From positions 1 through 37,817 of the forward strand of contig JAFGLZ010000103.1 of assembly GCA_016927755.1 (NCBI GenBank): a stretch of DNA of 37,817 bases. The letters run 5' to 3'. Shown here piece after piece: positions 23,529-31,482 of this stretch. Made by a program: the position numbers and the translations under genes. Within the stretch, counting starts at the first letter, position 1. Each line of letters opens with the position of its first letter. The stretch comes from Phycisphaerae bacterium. GTDB taxonomy: Bacteria > Planctomycetota > Phycisphaerae > UBA1845 > JAFGLZ01. Under the pieces are notes generated by a model. That model did no database searches. It saw only the letters and a list, made by a program, of their open reading frames with translations, and was not told the origin of the DNA.

Positions 23529-24263
23529 ATGCCGATCCGTGCGATCACGTTCGACTTCTGGGGAACGCTGTACGACGACGTCGGCGACATGTCGGAGCGG
23601 CGGGAACGGCTTCGGTATCGGCACGCCCTGACATTCTTCCAGATGCTCGGCGCCGACATCGATCCGGCTCGGCTCAAGCAGGTCATGGACGAGGCCCCGA
23701 ACCACGCCATGCACTTGTGGCGTCACGAATGCCGGACCATGGGCAAGCGGGAGCTGGGCGAGTACGTCGCCGAGCAGATGGGCTATCGTCTAGAGGCCAA
23801 TTCGGCCGAGGCCCTGGGCGAAGCGATGGCGATGGCGGGGGCTCAGGTTCCGCCCGCGTTGAGGGTGGGCGCGAGCGGGGTTCTGGACCGCTTCCACGGT
23901 CGGTACCGGCTGGCGGTTATCTGCGACACGGGGCTGACGCTGGGGTGCGCCCTTCGCGAGGTGATGAAGAGCGATCAGGTCATCGACTACTTCGACCACC
24001 TGACGTTCAGCGACGAGACGTGCACGACGAAGCCGATGCCGCGCCAGTTCTTGTACACGTGTCACAGCCTGGGCGTGCCGCCGGAGCACACGATCCATGT
24101 CGGCGACCTGGAGGAGACCGACATCGTCGGGGCTCGCGAGGCGGGTCTGCGATGCGTTCGGGTCATGAACGGGCAGACGGACGGCAAGACGGCCGCGGAT
24201 GCCACGATCAATCTGCTCGAGGAATTGGTGGACGTCATCGAGGACTGGGAGGACGGCGCATGA
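23529..24263 (+). CDS. HAD-superfamily hydrolase
   Basis: This 244-residue cytoplasmic HAD protein is read from ATG 23529 (an ATG at 23514 is also open; neither has a strong ribosome binding site). Motif I is TFDFWGTLYDD: nucleophile Asp9 is present, but the second Asp of DxD is Trp11, a pattern closer to 2-haloacid dehalogenase-like members (DxYGTL) than to typical phosphatases. Motif II is ICDTG. Lys and motif III/IV appear in KPMPRQF and HVGDLEETDIVGARE. The stop overlaps the next ATG (ATGA), so it is translationally coupled to the aroDE fusion. Whether it acts in the shikimate pathway is unknown. Confidence 0.85.
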   Translation: MPIRAITFDFWGTLYDDVGDMSERRERLRYRHALTFFQMLGADIDPARLKQVMDEAPNHAMHLWRHECRTMGKRELGEYVAEQMGYRLEANSAEALGEAMAMAGAQVPPALRVGASGVLDRFHGRYRLAVICDTGLTLGCALREVMKSDQVIDYFDHLTFSDETCTTKPMPRQFLYTCHSLGVPPEHTIHVGDLEETDIVGAREAGLRCVRVMNGQTDGKTAADATINLLEELVDVIEDWEDGA

Positions 24264-25837
24264 CCCTGCTGGCGGTGCCGATCACGCGTGGAACGACCGA
24301 CGAGGCGATGGCGGACATCCGACGCGCCGTCGGTGGAGGCGGCGCCGACGCGGTGGAGTTGAGGCTGGATTACATGACAGGCGTCGACGTGGCCGAGGCG
24401 GTAGCGGTCATTCGAGAGGTCGGCGGCGCAAAGACCACGGTCATCATGACCGCCCGCGACCCGGCCGAAGGCGGTCAGTGGCGGCTCGACGACGCGCAGC
24501 GGATCGCGATGCTCGTGAAGGCAGCCCCGACTGGTCCGGACTACGTCGATGTGGAACTGGCGACGTGGCGAAGATGCCCGGAAGCCCGGCGCGAGCTGAC
24601 GCCGCTGCTTGGCGACGGGCGGGGGCGGTTCCGCCTGATCCTGAGCAGCCACGACTTCGACGGAAGGCCCGCCGACGTCGAGGCGATCGTTGCGGCGACG
24701 GAGGCCGAGCCGTGCCACGTAGTCAAGATCGTCTGGCGGGCGGAGTCTGTCTGCGACAACTTCACGTGTTTCGAGCTGATGCGGGGCAGACAAGGCCGAG
24801 CGCCCGAGAAGCCGGTCATCGCGATCGCGATGGGTGAGGCGGGGCTGCCCTCGCGCGTGCTGGCGAAGAAGTTCGGGGCGTTCCTTTCGTTCGCGTCGAT
24901 CGAGGCCGACGCCGGATCGGCTCCGGGGCAGGTCACGCTCGGCGAGATGAAGCATCTGTACCGCTGGGACGCGATCCGGCCCACCACGGGCGTCTACGGG
25001 GTGATCGGGTGCCCGATCATGCACTCGATGAGCCCGGCGATTCACAATGCGGCGATGTCGGAGTGCGACGTGGACGGCGTCTACGTACCGCTACGGATCG
25101 AGCCGGGCTACGAGCCCTTTGCGGCGTTCGTGCGCGGGGCGATGGACCGGCCGTGGATGGACGTTCGCGGGCTGAGCGTGACCATCCCGCACAAGGAAAA
25201 CGCGCTGCGATTCCTGGACGAGGTGGGGGGCGAGGTGGAGCCGCTGGCCCGCAAGATCGGGGCGGTTAACACGCTGGTCTTCGACGGGGCGGACACCGTC
25301 GGCGGTCTGAACACCGACTACGCGGGCGCGCGCGACGCCCTGCTCGAGGCGATGGGGTGTGATCGGTCGGAGCTGACAGGCGTGCCGGTAGCGATTCTCG
25401 GGGCCGGCGGGGCCAGTCGGGCGCTGGTGGCGGGACTGCGGGATTGCGGCTGCGACGTAACGATCTACAACCGGACGTTCAGCCGAGCCGAGACGTTGGC
25501 CGCGGAGTTCGGTTGCCGGGCCGAGCCGTTGGATCGGGCCGGATCGCTCAAGGCCAAGATCGTCGTGAACACGACGAGCATCGGCATGCACCCGAACGTC
25601 GAGGCCACGCCGCTGCCGGGTGAGGCCTTGCGTCGTGACATGGTGGTGTTCGACAACGTCTATAACCCTATGGAGACGCGTCTGCTGCGGGAGGCCGGCG
25701 CGATCGGCTGTCTGACCGTCAGCGGCGTGGACATGTTCGTCCGGCAGGCGGTGGCCCAGTTCGAGTCGTGGACGGGTCGCCAGGCACCCCGCGAGGTGAT
25801 GCGTCGGGTCGTGGTCGACCGGCTGACGAGGCATTGA
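24260..25837 (+). CDS. aroDE: Bifunctional type I 3-dehydroquinate dehydratase/shikimate dehydrogenase
   Basis: This 525-residue fusion catalyses two consecutive shikimate-pathway steps (3-dehydroquinate to 3-dehydroshikimate to shikimate). Residues about 1-225 are type I AroD: VELRLDYM, catalytic His131 in SSHDFDG and Schiff-base Lys156 in VVKIVWRAES. Residues about 238-525 are AroE: GVIGCPIMHSMSPAIHN, catalytic Lys312 in VTIPHKEN and Asp353 in NTDYAGA, the NADP loop GAGGASRA and NRTFSRAE. The same order occurs in plant and some bacterial fusions. The start overlaps the HAD stop by four bases. Type I dehydratase and the fusion are consistent with planctomycete lineages. Confidence 0.95.
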   Translation: MTLLAVPITRGTTDEAMADIRRAVGGGGADAVELRLDYMTGVDVAEAVAVIREVGGAKTTVIMTARDPAEGGQWRLDDAQRIAMLVKAAPTGPDYVDVELATWRRCPEARRELTPLLGDGRGRFRLILSSHDFDGRPADVEAIVAATEAEPCHVVKIVWRAESVCDNFTCFELMRGRQGRAPEKPVIAIAMGEAGLPSRVLAKKFGAFLSFASIEADAGSAPGQVTLGEMKHLYRWDAIRPTTGVYGVIGCPIMHSMSPAIHNAAMSECDVDGVYVPLRIEPGYEPFAAFVRGAMDRPWMDVRGLSVTIPHKENALRFLDEVGGEVEPLARKIGAVNTLVFDGADTVGGLNTDYAGARDALLEAMGCDRSELTGVPVAILGAGGASRALVAGLRDCGCDVTIYNRTFSRAETLAAEFGCRAEPLDRAGSLKAKIVVNTTSIGMHPNVEATPLPGEALRRDMVVFDNVYNPMETRLLREAGAIGCLTVSGVDMFVRQAVAQFESWTGRQAPREVMRRVVVDRLTRH

Positions 25838-25860
25838 GCATCGAAGCGAAGGGATTGAGC

Positions 25861-26586
25861 ATGCGGATTCTGGCCTTCAACGCGAGCCCGAGGAAGGCGT
25901 CGGGCAACACACATCGGATTCTGTCTCCGTTTCTCGAGGGCGCGGCGGAGGCGGGCGCGAGCATCGAGACGGTCATGGCGCGCGACCTGACGGTCAAGCC
26001 CTGCACGGCCTGCATGTCTTGCTGGTTCCGCACGCCGGGGCAGTGCGTTCAGGACGACGATATGGCGGAGGTCCTGGCCAAGCTCCGGCGTGCCGACGTG
26101 ATGGTCCTGGCCACGCCGGTGTACGTTGACGGGATGGTCGGCACGCTGAAGGTGATACTCGATCGGATGATCCCGCTGATCCACCCGGAGATGGAACTTC
26201 GTGACGGGCACATGCGACACCCGCCGGTGGAGGGCCGCACGAGGCCGAAGATCGTGCTCGTTTCGGTTTGCGGGCTGCACGAGATGGACAACTTCGACCC
26301 GCTGGTGGCGCACGTCCAGGCGATCTGTCGGAACATGGGCGGCGAATACGTGGGCGCGCTGCTGCGCCCTCACGCGCACGGGATGGAGGCGTTGGAGAAG
26401 TTCGGCATGCCGGCCACGCACGTCCTCGACGCCTGTCGAGAGGCCGGGCGGGAGCTCGTCGTCGATGGGACGATTCGTGCCGAGACGCTGGCGCGCGTGA
26501 GCGAAACGCTGATGCCTCTCGACATGTACCTCAACGGAGCCAACGACGCGATGCGGCAGCTCAAGGCCAAGCACGGGGCGGCGTGA
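25861..26586 (+). CDS. Iron-sulfur flavoprotein-like NADPH-dependent FMN reductase
   Basis: This 241-residue flavodoxin-fold protein starts at ATG 25861 with AAGGGA upstream, 23 bases after aroDE. The N-terminal LAFNASPRKASGNT is the FMN phosphate loop and ATPVYVDGMVGTLK the second FMN segment. Between them lies C48-x2-C51-x2-C54-x7-C62, which matches the compact cysteine motif (CX2CX2CX4-7C) that holds a 4Fe-4S cluster in archaeal and anaerobe iron-sulfur flavoproteins. It probably transfers electrons or reduces quinones or oxygen species. The frame is open upstream within aroDE, but that start is not used. Confidence 0.85.
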   Translation: MRILAFNASPRKASGNTHRILSPFLEGAAEAGASIETVMARDLTVKPCTACMSCWFRTPGQCVQDDDMAEVLAKLRRADVMVLATPVYVDGMVGTLKVILDRMIPLIHPEMELRDGHMRHPPVEGRTRPKIVLVSVCGLHEMDNFDPLVAHVQAICRNMGGEYVGALLRPHAHGMEALEKFGMPATHVLDACREAGRELVVDGTIRAETLARVSETLMPLDMYLNGANDAMRQLKAKHGAA

Positions 26587-26632
26587 GGCCGGGAGCATGG
26601 TTTCAAGGCACTGGCACTTTCCCCGCAGGCTT

Positions 26633-26651
26633 CACGGGCAGGATGCCCGTG
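26633..26651. repeat. Palindromic element CACGGGCA-GGA-TGCCCGTG
   Basis: A perfect 8-bp inverted repeat with a 3-base loop lies in the 144-base gap between the flavoprotein and the next isomerase. A related half-copy (TGGCACTTTCCCC) sits just before it. Its compact palindrome in an otherwise empty gap suggests a dispersed REP/MITE-like element; no second copy was found in this window. Confidence 0.35.
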
Positions 26652-26730
26652 CCACGCAGCCGACGTCCCCCCTTTTCAGAGAACGTGAGCAGGGCTATGC
26701 TCCCAGACAGTCACAACAGGGGAGACGGCG

Positions 26731-27579
26731 ATGAAGTACAGCGTCACCAGCGTGATCCTACCGGATTTGGACGTTGTCGAGACGTGCGAGCTGTTGCGGG
26801 AGCTGGGGTATGACGGGGTGGAGTGGCGGGTTCGCCATACGCCGCCAGAGGCGGTGGGAAAGGGCTATAGTTGCTGGGGGGAGCACAAGACGGACCTGTC
26901 GCCGGCGAACTTGATCGAGCGGGCCGAGGAGGTGGCACGGATCACGGCCGATCACGGGCTGGGGATCGCCGGCATCGCGGCGAACCTGACGGCGGACGAT
27001 CTGGAGGACCTCAGGCGACTGGCGGACGGGGTAGCTCGGATGGGCAGGATCCCGATCCGGGTGGGCGCCCGCTGCCGCTACGACCGGACGGTGCCGTACC
27101 TGCAGCTCTATGACCGGGCGGTCGAGTCCTACGGGGATGTGATCGAGCTGCTGAGACCTTACGGCATCAAGACCATCATCGAGATCCACGGCGGGACGAT
27201 CATGGTCAGCGCGTCGCTGGCGTATCGGATCGCGTCGAACTTCTCTTCGGACGAGATGGGCGTCATCTACGACGTCAACAACATGACGATGGACGGGTTC
27301 GAGACGTTCCGGATCGGGCTGGAGCTGCTGGGCGATTATGTGGCGCACGTGCACGCCGGGGGCTGGCGGCCCGTGGAGAAGTCGCGACGTGAGGACGGCA
27401 CGCTCGACTGGGGCTATGAAGGGTGCGACCTGGCCGAGAGCCTGCTGGACATTCCGCAGTTCATGGATGACCTGAAGGCGGTCGGATATCAGGGCTTCAT
27501 CTCGATCGAGGACTTCCGCGCCATGGATCACCGCGAGAAGCTGGGGCGGCAGATCGAGTATCTTCGGTCGTGCGAATGA
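26731..27579 (+). CDS. Sugar phosphate isomerase/epimerase-like TIM-barrel protein (second cluster)
   Basis: This 282-residue xylose-isomerase-like TIM-barrel protein is preceded by GGGGAGA. Putative metal ligands are Glu151 (IIEIHGG), Asp181 (IYDVNNM), His206 or His208 (VAHVHAGGW) and Glu260 (SIEDF). It opens a plus-strand series with a secreted glycosidase-like protein and a Tat-exported Gfo/Idh oxidoreductase. Its VEWR-containing start and VHAGGW motif are unlike those of the isomerases at 2128-3852. It is cytoplasmic; the substrate is unknown. Confidence 0.87.
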   Translation: MKYSVTSVILPDLDVVETCELLRELGYDGVEWRVRHTPPEAVGKGYSCWGEHKTDLSPANLIERAEEVARITADHGLGIAGIAANLTADDLEDLRRLADGVARMGRIPIRVGARCRYDRTVPYLQLYDRAVESYGDVIELLRPYGIKTIIEIHGGTIMVSASLAYRIASNFSSDEMGVIYDVNNMTMDGFETFRIGLELLGDYVAHVHAGGWRPVEKSRREDGTLDWGYEGCDLAESLLDIPQFMDDLKAVGYQGFISIEDFRAMDHREKLGRQIEYLRSCE

Positions 27580-27621
27580 GGCGTCACCTCAACGGGAATC
27601 TTCTGAGATAGCGAGGGCAAC

Positions 27622-29199
27622 ATGCACTTCGTATTCACCTCGGTACTGGGTTTGACTTGTCTGGCAACGTTTGCCGCCGGGGCCGAGACGGCGACGGGCG
27701 ATGCGCTCGGACGCAGGCCGACGGTCGAGCGGGGATTGATTCACAACGAGGACTGCTCGCACTTCTTCATCACGCGCGACCCCGACACGCTGGACATGAA
27801 GGAGCTGCACGCCTTCATCGACCAGTACGCGGGGACGCAGCTCACGCACTTCTTCATGAACCCGAACGCAATGCGGACGAGCTTTCGCAGCAAGGTGTGG
27901 GACAACATCTGGCGGTCGGGGGATCCCGCGCCGGGAATCGCCAACGGGCTCTTCCCCGGGGCTGCCCGCAACTGGGCCCTCAATACGTACCGCCTGGACA
28001 AGAAGGGCATCGACCCGTACGCGGTGTGGATCGAACGCTGCCGCAAGTGGGGCATCTCGCCGTGGATCTCCATGCGGATGAACGACTGTCACGAGAACGA
28101 CAACGTCAAGAGCTATCTGCACAGCACGTTCTGGGTCAAGCATCCGGAGTACTGGCGCGGGGGGACGGGGTACTTCGCCCGATGCTTCAACTTCGGCATC
28201 AAGGAGGTGTATGACTACCACATGGCGCTCGTCCGGGAATACCTTGAGCGATATGACCTCGACGGTCTGGAGCTCGACTGGATGCGCGAGTGCTTCTGCT
28301 TCAAGCCCGGCGAGGAGGCCAAGGGGCGAGGCGTTCTGACGGACTTCATGAAAGAAACACGCCGGCTGGCTAATGAGCGGGGGGCCAAACGCGGGCGCCC
28401 GATCAAGATCGCCGCCCGGGTACCGGCGGCGCCCGAGGCGTCGATCGGGATGGGGCTCGACGGGGTCGGGTGGGCCAAGGAGGGGCTGGTGGACATGCTG
28501 ATCCCCACAGCGAGGTGGGCGACGGCGGACTTCGACATTCCGATCGACCAGTGGCGGAAGCTCCTCGGTGACGCCGCCAAGCGCGTCATGCTGGCGGCAG
28601 GCATGGAGATTCGGATCCAGCCGTATCCCGGCGCGACGGCCATCATGAGCACTCGCGAGACGCTGCGGGGTTTCTCGGCGGCGATGCTGGAGCGGGGCGC
28701 GGACCAGGTCTATCTTTTCAACCATATGGACCGCGACCCGAGCGTCCCGAGCGAGGAATACCTGGCCCAGTTTCGCGAGGCCGGGCGTCTGGAGACGGTC
28801 GTCGACAAGCCGCGCCGGCACGTCGTGACGTATCGAGACATCTCACCGCCCGAGAAGCCGTTTCCGAGCGCGTTGCCGGCCGGGGTGAAGGCGGGGAGCC
28901 CCGCGCGGTTCTCCATTTACATCGGACCCCAGCCGAAGAGCGGGAAGGTCGTCGTCCGGGTCGGATTGGCTCAGGGCACGGGGGTCGGTGAGGCCCAACT
29001 CGCAGCCCGCGTCAACGATGCCGAGTGTAAGGTCATCGCGGACCACGCGAAGCCAGGTGAGTTCTGTGGCGCGATACGCGTGGCACAGTTCGACGTGCCT
29101 CTTTCGGCCGTGCGAGGCGGGTACAATCAGATTGAGGTGGTCCTGGTCAAGGGCGAGCCGCAGCGAATCGTGTGGATGGAGACGTACATCGTGCCGTAG
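27622..29199 (+). CDS. Secreted TIM-barrel glycosidase-like protein of unknown specificity
   Basis: This 525-residue protein has a signal peptide (MHFVFTSVLGLTCLATFAAGAET) and GCGAGGG upstream. Residues about 35-400 look like a TIM barrel of the GHL10/COG1649 type: CRKWGISPWISMRMND, then D214-GLELDW-MRE223, where Glu217, Asp219 or Glu223 could be catalytic, and QVYLFNHMDRD near the end of the barrel. About 420-525 is a beta-rich C-terminal domain. The barrel is rich in Trp and Asn, consistent with carbohydrate binding. Planctomycete genomes have many such uncharacterised proteins beside sugar dehydrogenases. No activity is claimed. Confidence 0.75.
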   Translation: MHFVFTSVLGLTCLATFAAGAETATGDALGRRPTVERGLIHNEDCSHFFITRDPDTLDMKELHAFIDQYAGTQLTHFFMNPNAMRTSFRSKVWDNIWRSGDPAPGIANGLFPGAARNWALNTYRLDKKGIDPYAVWIERCRKWGISPWISMRMNDCHENDNVKSYLHSTFWVKHPEYWRGGTGYFARCFNFGIKEVYDYHMALVREYLERYDLDGLELDWMRECFCFKPGEEAKGRGVLTDFMKETRRLANERGAKRGRPIKIAARVPAAPEASIGMGLDGVGWAKEGLVDMLIPTARWATADFDIPIDQWRKLLGDAAKRVMLAAGMEIRIQPYPGATAIMSTRETLRGFSAAMLERGADQVYLFNHMDRDPSVPSEEYLAQFREAGRLETVVDKPRRHVVTYRDISPPEKPFPSALPAGVKAGSPARFSIYIGPQPKSGKVVVRVGLAQGTGVGEAQLAARVNDAECKVIADHAKPGEFCGAIRVAQFDVPLSAVRGGYNQIEVVLVKGEPQRIVWMETYIVP

Positions 29200-29276
29200 C
29201 GAGCGATTCCGGCCTCAACCGGCGGTCGTTGCGATTGGCAAGATGTGTCGAGATACCCCCTACATGAGGTGGCCCC

Positions 29277-30395
29277 ATGGTGACATCGAGGGAACCAGGT
29301 GAGATCAGTCGGCGAGCGTTCGTGGGCACGGCGGCGGCCGCAGCGGTGGTTGGCGCGGCGTCGGACGGCGCGCAGCGGAAGGCAGTTAGCGGCCCGCTCC
29401 GTGTGGCGCAGATCGGCGTGGAGGGCCACTTCGGCGACGTCATGAGCGGCATCCCGAAGATCGAGGACTGCCGGCTCGTAGCGGCGGCCCGATCGTGGCC
29501 GGAGGACAACATCAAGCGGCTCGGCAAGACTCCGGCCTGGACGCGCGAGACCAAGCTCTACGACGACTACCGCAAGATGCTGGACGAGGTCAAACCGGAC
29601 ATCGTGGCGGTCTTCGCGCCCTTCGCCCGCAACGGCGAGGTGAACGTCGAGGCGGCCCGTCGCGGCTGTCACGTGTTCAGCGAGAAGCCGATCGCCACGT
29701 CGATGGCGGACCTGGACGCCCTGCGAGCCGAGCGAGACAAGCACAAGATCCGCGTGACGGCGATGCTTCCGATGCGAACGGCTCCGGCATTCGTGGCGGC
29801 GTACGAAGCGGTCAAGAAGGGGCGGATCGGCGAGCCGATTCTCATCAGTGCTCAGAAGTCGTACCGGTTCGGCACGAGCCGGCCGTGGTACTACAAGCAT
29901 CGAAAGGACTACGGCGGGTCGATTCCGTGGGTGAGCATCCACGCCATTGACTTCATCCGGTACGTGAGCGGGCTGGACTACGCCAGCGTCACGGCGCGGC
30001 AGGCGGTCAAGGGGCACCCGGACTACCCGGAGTGCGAGGACTGCGGCGCGCTGCTTTTCGAGATGAAGAACGGAGGGCAGGCCACGCTGACGTTCGACTA
30101 CTTTCGCCCGGCGAAGGCGCCGAGTCACGGCGACGATCGTCTGCGCGTCGTGGGGACTGAGGGGATCGTCGAGGTGCGCCTGACGGACAAGACGTTCTGC
30201 GAGCTGATCACGAACAGCGCCGGGCCAGAGCAGCTCGCGCAGCCCGACTCACAGGTCAACATGTTCGTGGATTTCGTGACGGAGCTGCGCGGCGGCAAGC
30301 CTCACGTGCTGAGTCCGGAGGACCCGTTCCGGGCCACCGAGGTCGCGATCAAGGGACGGGAATCCGCGGACGGCAAGTCGACTATCCAACTCTGA
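29277..30395 (+). CDS. Gfo/Idh/MocA family oxidoreductase with Tat signal
   Basis: This 372-residue protein has the Tat motif S-R12-R13-AFVG followed by an Ala-rich stretch, so it is probably exported folded with its cofactor. The Rossmann start is LRVAQIGVEG, in which the usual GxGxxG is degenerate. E136-K137-P138 (SEKPIATS) and HAIDFIRYVSG supply the standard active-site elements. Compared with the oxidoreductase at 3869-5137 it lacks the Cys/His insertion. The ribosome binding site is weak (GAGGTGG). It is the last gene of the cluster begun at 26731, and a hairpin follows. Confidence 0.88.
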   Translation: MVTSREPGEISRRAFVGTAAAAAVVGAASDGAQRKAVSGPLRVAQIGVEGHFGDVMSGIPKIEDCRLVAAARSWPEDNIKRLGKTPAWTRETKLYDDYRKMLDEVKPDIVAVFAPFARNGEVNVEAARRGCHVFSEKPIATSMADLDALRAERDKHKIRVTAMLPMRTAPAFVAAYEAVKKGRIGEPILISAQKSYRFGTSRPWYYKHRKDYGGSIPWVSIHAIDFIRYVSGLDYASVTARQAVKGHPDYPECEDCGALLFEMKNGGQATLTFDYFRPAKAPSHGDDRLRVVGTEGIVEVRLTDKTFCELITNSAGPEQLAQPDSQVNMFVDFVTELRGGKPHVLSPEDPFRATEVAIKGRESADGKSTIQL

Positions 30396-30417
30396 GCGTC
30401 AGGAAGACATCGGAAAG

Positions 30418-30458
30418 GCCCGCCGCCGGGGGGTAACAGAAACCCGGAAGGCGCGGGC
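30418..30458. terminator. Imperfect hairpin between convergent genes
   Basis: GCCCGC-CG-CCGGG pairs with CCCGG-AAGGC-GCGGGC across a 12-base loop, in the 62-base gap between the Gfo/Idh gene and the convergent ferritin-like gene. It may terminate both transcripts; no strong T run is present. Confidence 0.4.
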
Positions 30459-31000
30459 TACTTGCCCCCGAAGAGGCGGGACCACAGCCCCTTGCGGGTC
30501 GAGCCGCGGAGTTGTTGCCGGGTTCGCGTGACGGCGAGCTGCTCGTGCAACATCGCCTTGTGGCCGTGCTCCTCATCGATCAGCGCGTCGAGCCTGTCGC
30601 CGCCGAACTCGGCGGGGACGATATCCTTGAGGGCGTTGAGAAGGATGATCGCGTTCTCCTCGAACGCGATGGCGATGTGAAGGACGTCCTCGAGCGACTC
30701 GGCTCCGGTCAATCGGGTGGTGGGGTCGATCCTGAAGGGCAGGAACGGTCCGGTGCTGAGGGTCGACAGTCTCAGGTAAGCGTCGGTGGCCTGGTCTGGG
30801 GAGGACCGCTCGCAGTTCGGCAGTTCCTTCAGGATCCTTCGAAGCAACTGTTCGTGCCCCACCTCCATTTCGCTGAGCGCCTCAAGCAGCCTACCGCATG
30901 CCTCGTCGGCGGTCTTCAGAGCCGCTTCGGCATAGAGACTGGCGGCGTTGCGTTCCTGGGCGATGCCAACGGCCAACACATCTTCCACGCTGAGCGCCAT
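30458..31000 (-). CDS. Ferritin-like/rubrerythrin-family diiron protein
   Basis: This 180-residue four-helix protein has paired glutamate motifs: AQERNAASLY and EMEVGHEQLLRR in the first helix pair, and FEENAIILLNALK and DEEHGHKAMLHEQL in the second. These are the E...ExxH half-sites of a ferritin-like diiron centre. There is no rubredoxin CxxC domain. GGGAG lies about ten bases before the ATG at 31000. The C-terminal tail is basic and ends in SRLFGGK. A role in iron or peroxide handling is likely but not proven. It may follow clpS in one transcript, 100 bases downstream of it. Confidence 0.85.
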   Translation of the reverse strand: MALSVEDVLAVGIAQERNAASLYAEAALKTADEACGRLLEALSEMEVGHEQLLRRILKELPNCERSSPDQATDAYLRLSTLSTGPFLPFRIDPTTRLTGAESLEDVLHIAIAFEENAIILLNALKDIVPAEFGGDRLDALIDEEHGHKAMLHEQLAVTRTRQQLRGSTRKGLWSRLFGGK

Positions 31001-31100
31001 GTTCCGATAACTCCCGGCCCGACGAAGTCACTTTGTCAGTCTATCTTCGGATACCGGGGGGCGCTCCTGTAGCGTGATTTCGGGGTTCTCTTCGTCTGAT

Positions 31101-31394
31101 TCACACGTCCGGCTCCGCGGTAACCGTCAGCCGGCAACTTGCGAACTGCTCGACGTAGAGTTCCGCCCGTTCCTTATGCGTCACGAGGAGTAGGGCGTAT
31201 CCGGTGTGATGGGCCTCGAGCATCCGCTCGATGGCCTCCTCGGGGCCCAGAGGGGTCAGGTTGCAGATGACCTGCACGACGCGGAGCATGTCATTGACGT
31301 CGTCGTTGTGCAGGATGACCCTGTATGGCGGGAGGACGTGGGTATCGGTTCCCGCCAGCGTATCGGACTTGACGTCGGGTGTGGACTGGGACAT
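31101..31394 (-). CDS. clpS: ATP-dependent Clp protease adaptor ClpS
   Basis: This 97-residue adaptor delivers N-degron substrates to the ClpAP or ClpCP protease. The conserved HNDDVNDMLRVVQVI (substrate pocket and Clp-binding face) and EAHHTGYALLLVTHKERAE (with the pocket His) are present. An unstructured N-terminal extension of about 20 residues is typical. The ribosome binding site is weak. No clpA is adjacent. Confidence 0.93.
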   Translation of the reverse strand: MSQSTPDVKSDTLAGTDTHVLPPYRVILHNDDVNDMLRVVQVICNLTPLGPEEAIERMLEAHHTGYALLLVTHKERAELYVEQFASCRLTVTAEPDV

Positions 31395-31482
31395 CGGTCC
31401 GGGCCTCTTGCCTCGTTGCCACGGGTTCCCAATCCACTATACACGGCCCCCCGCCGTTGACAACCTGAAAGGTTTGGTCCGA

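Noticed and set aside
21621..23726. A 701-residue minus-strand frame opposite leuA
   Set aside because: It is an Arg/His/Leu/Asp-rich shadow of leuA with no ribosome binding site; such long antisense frames are expected in GC-rich genes.
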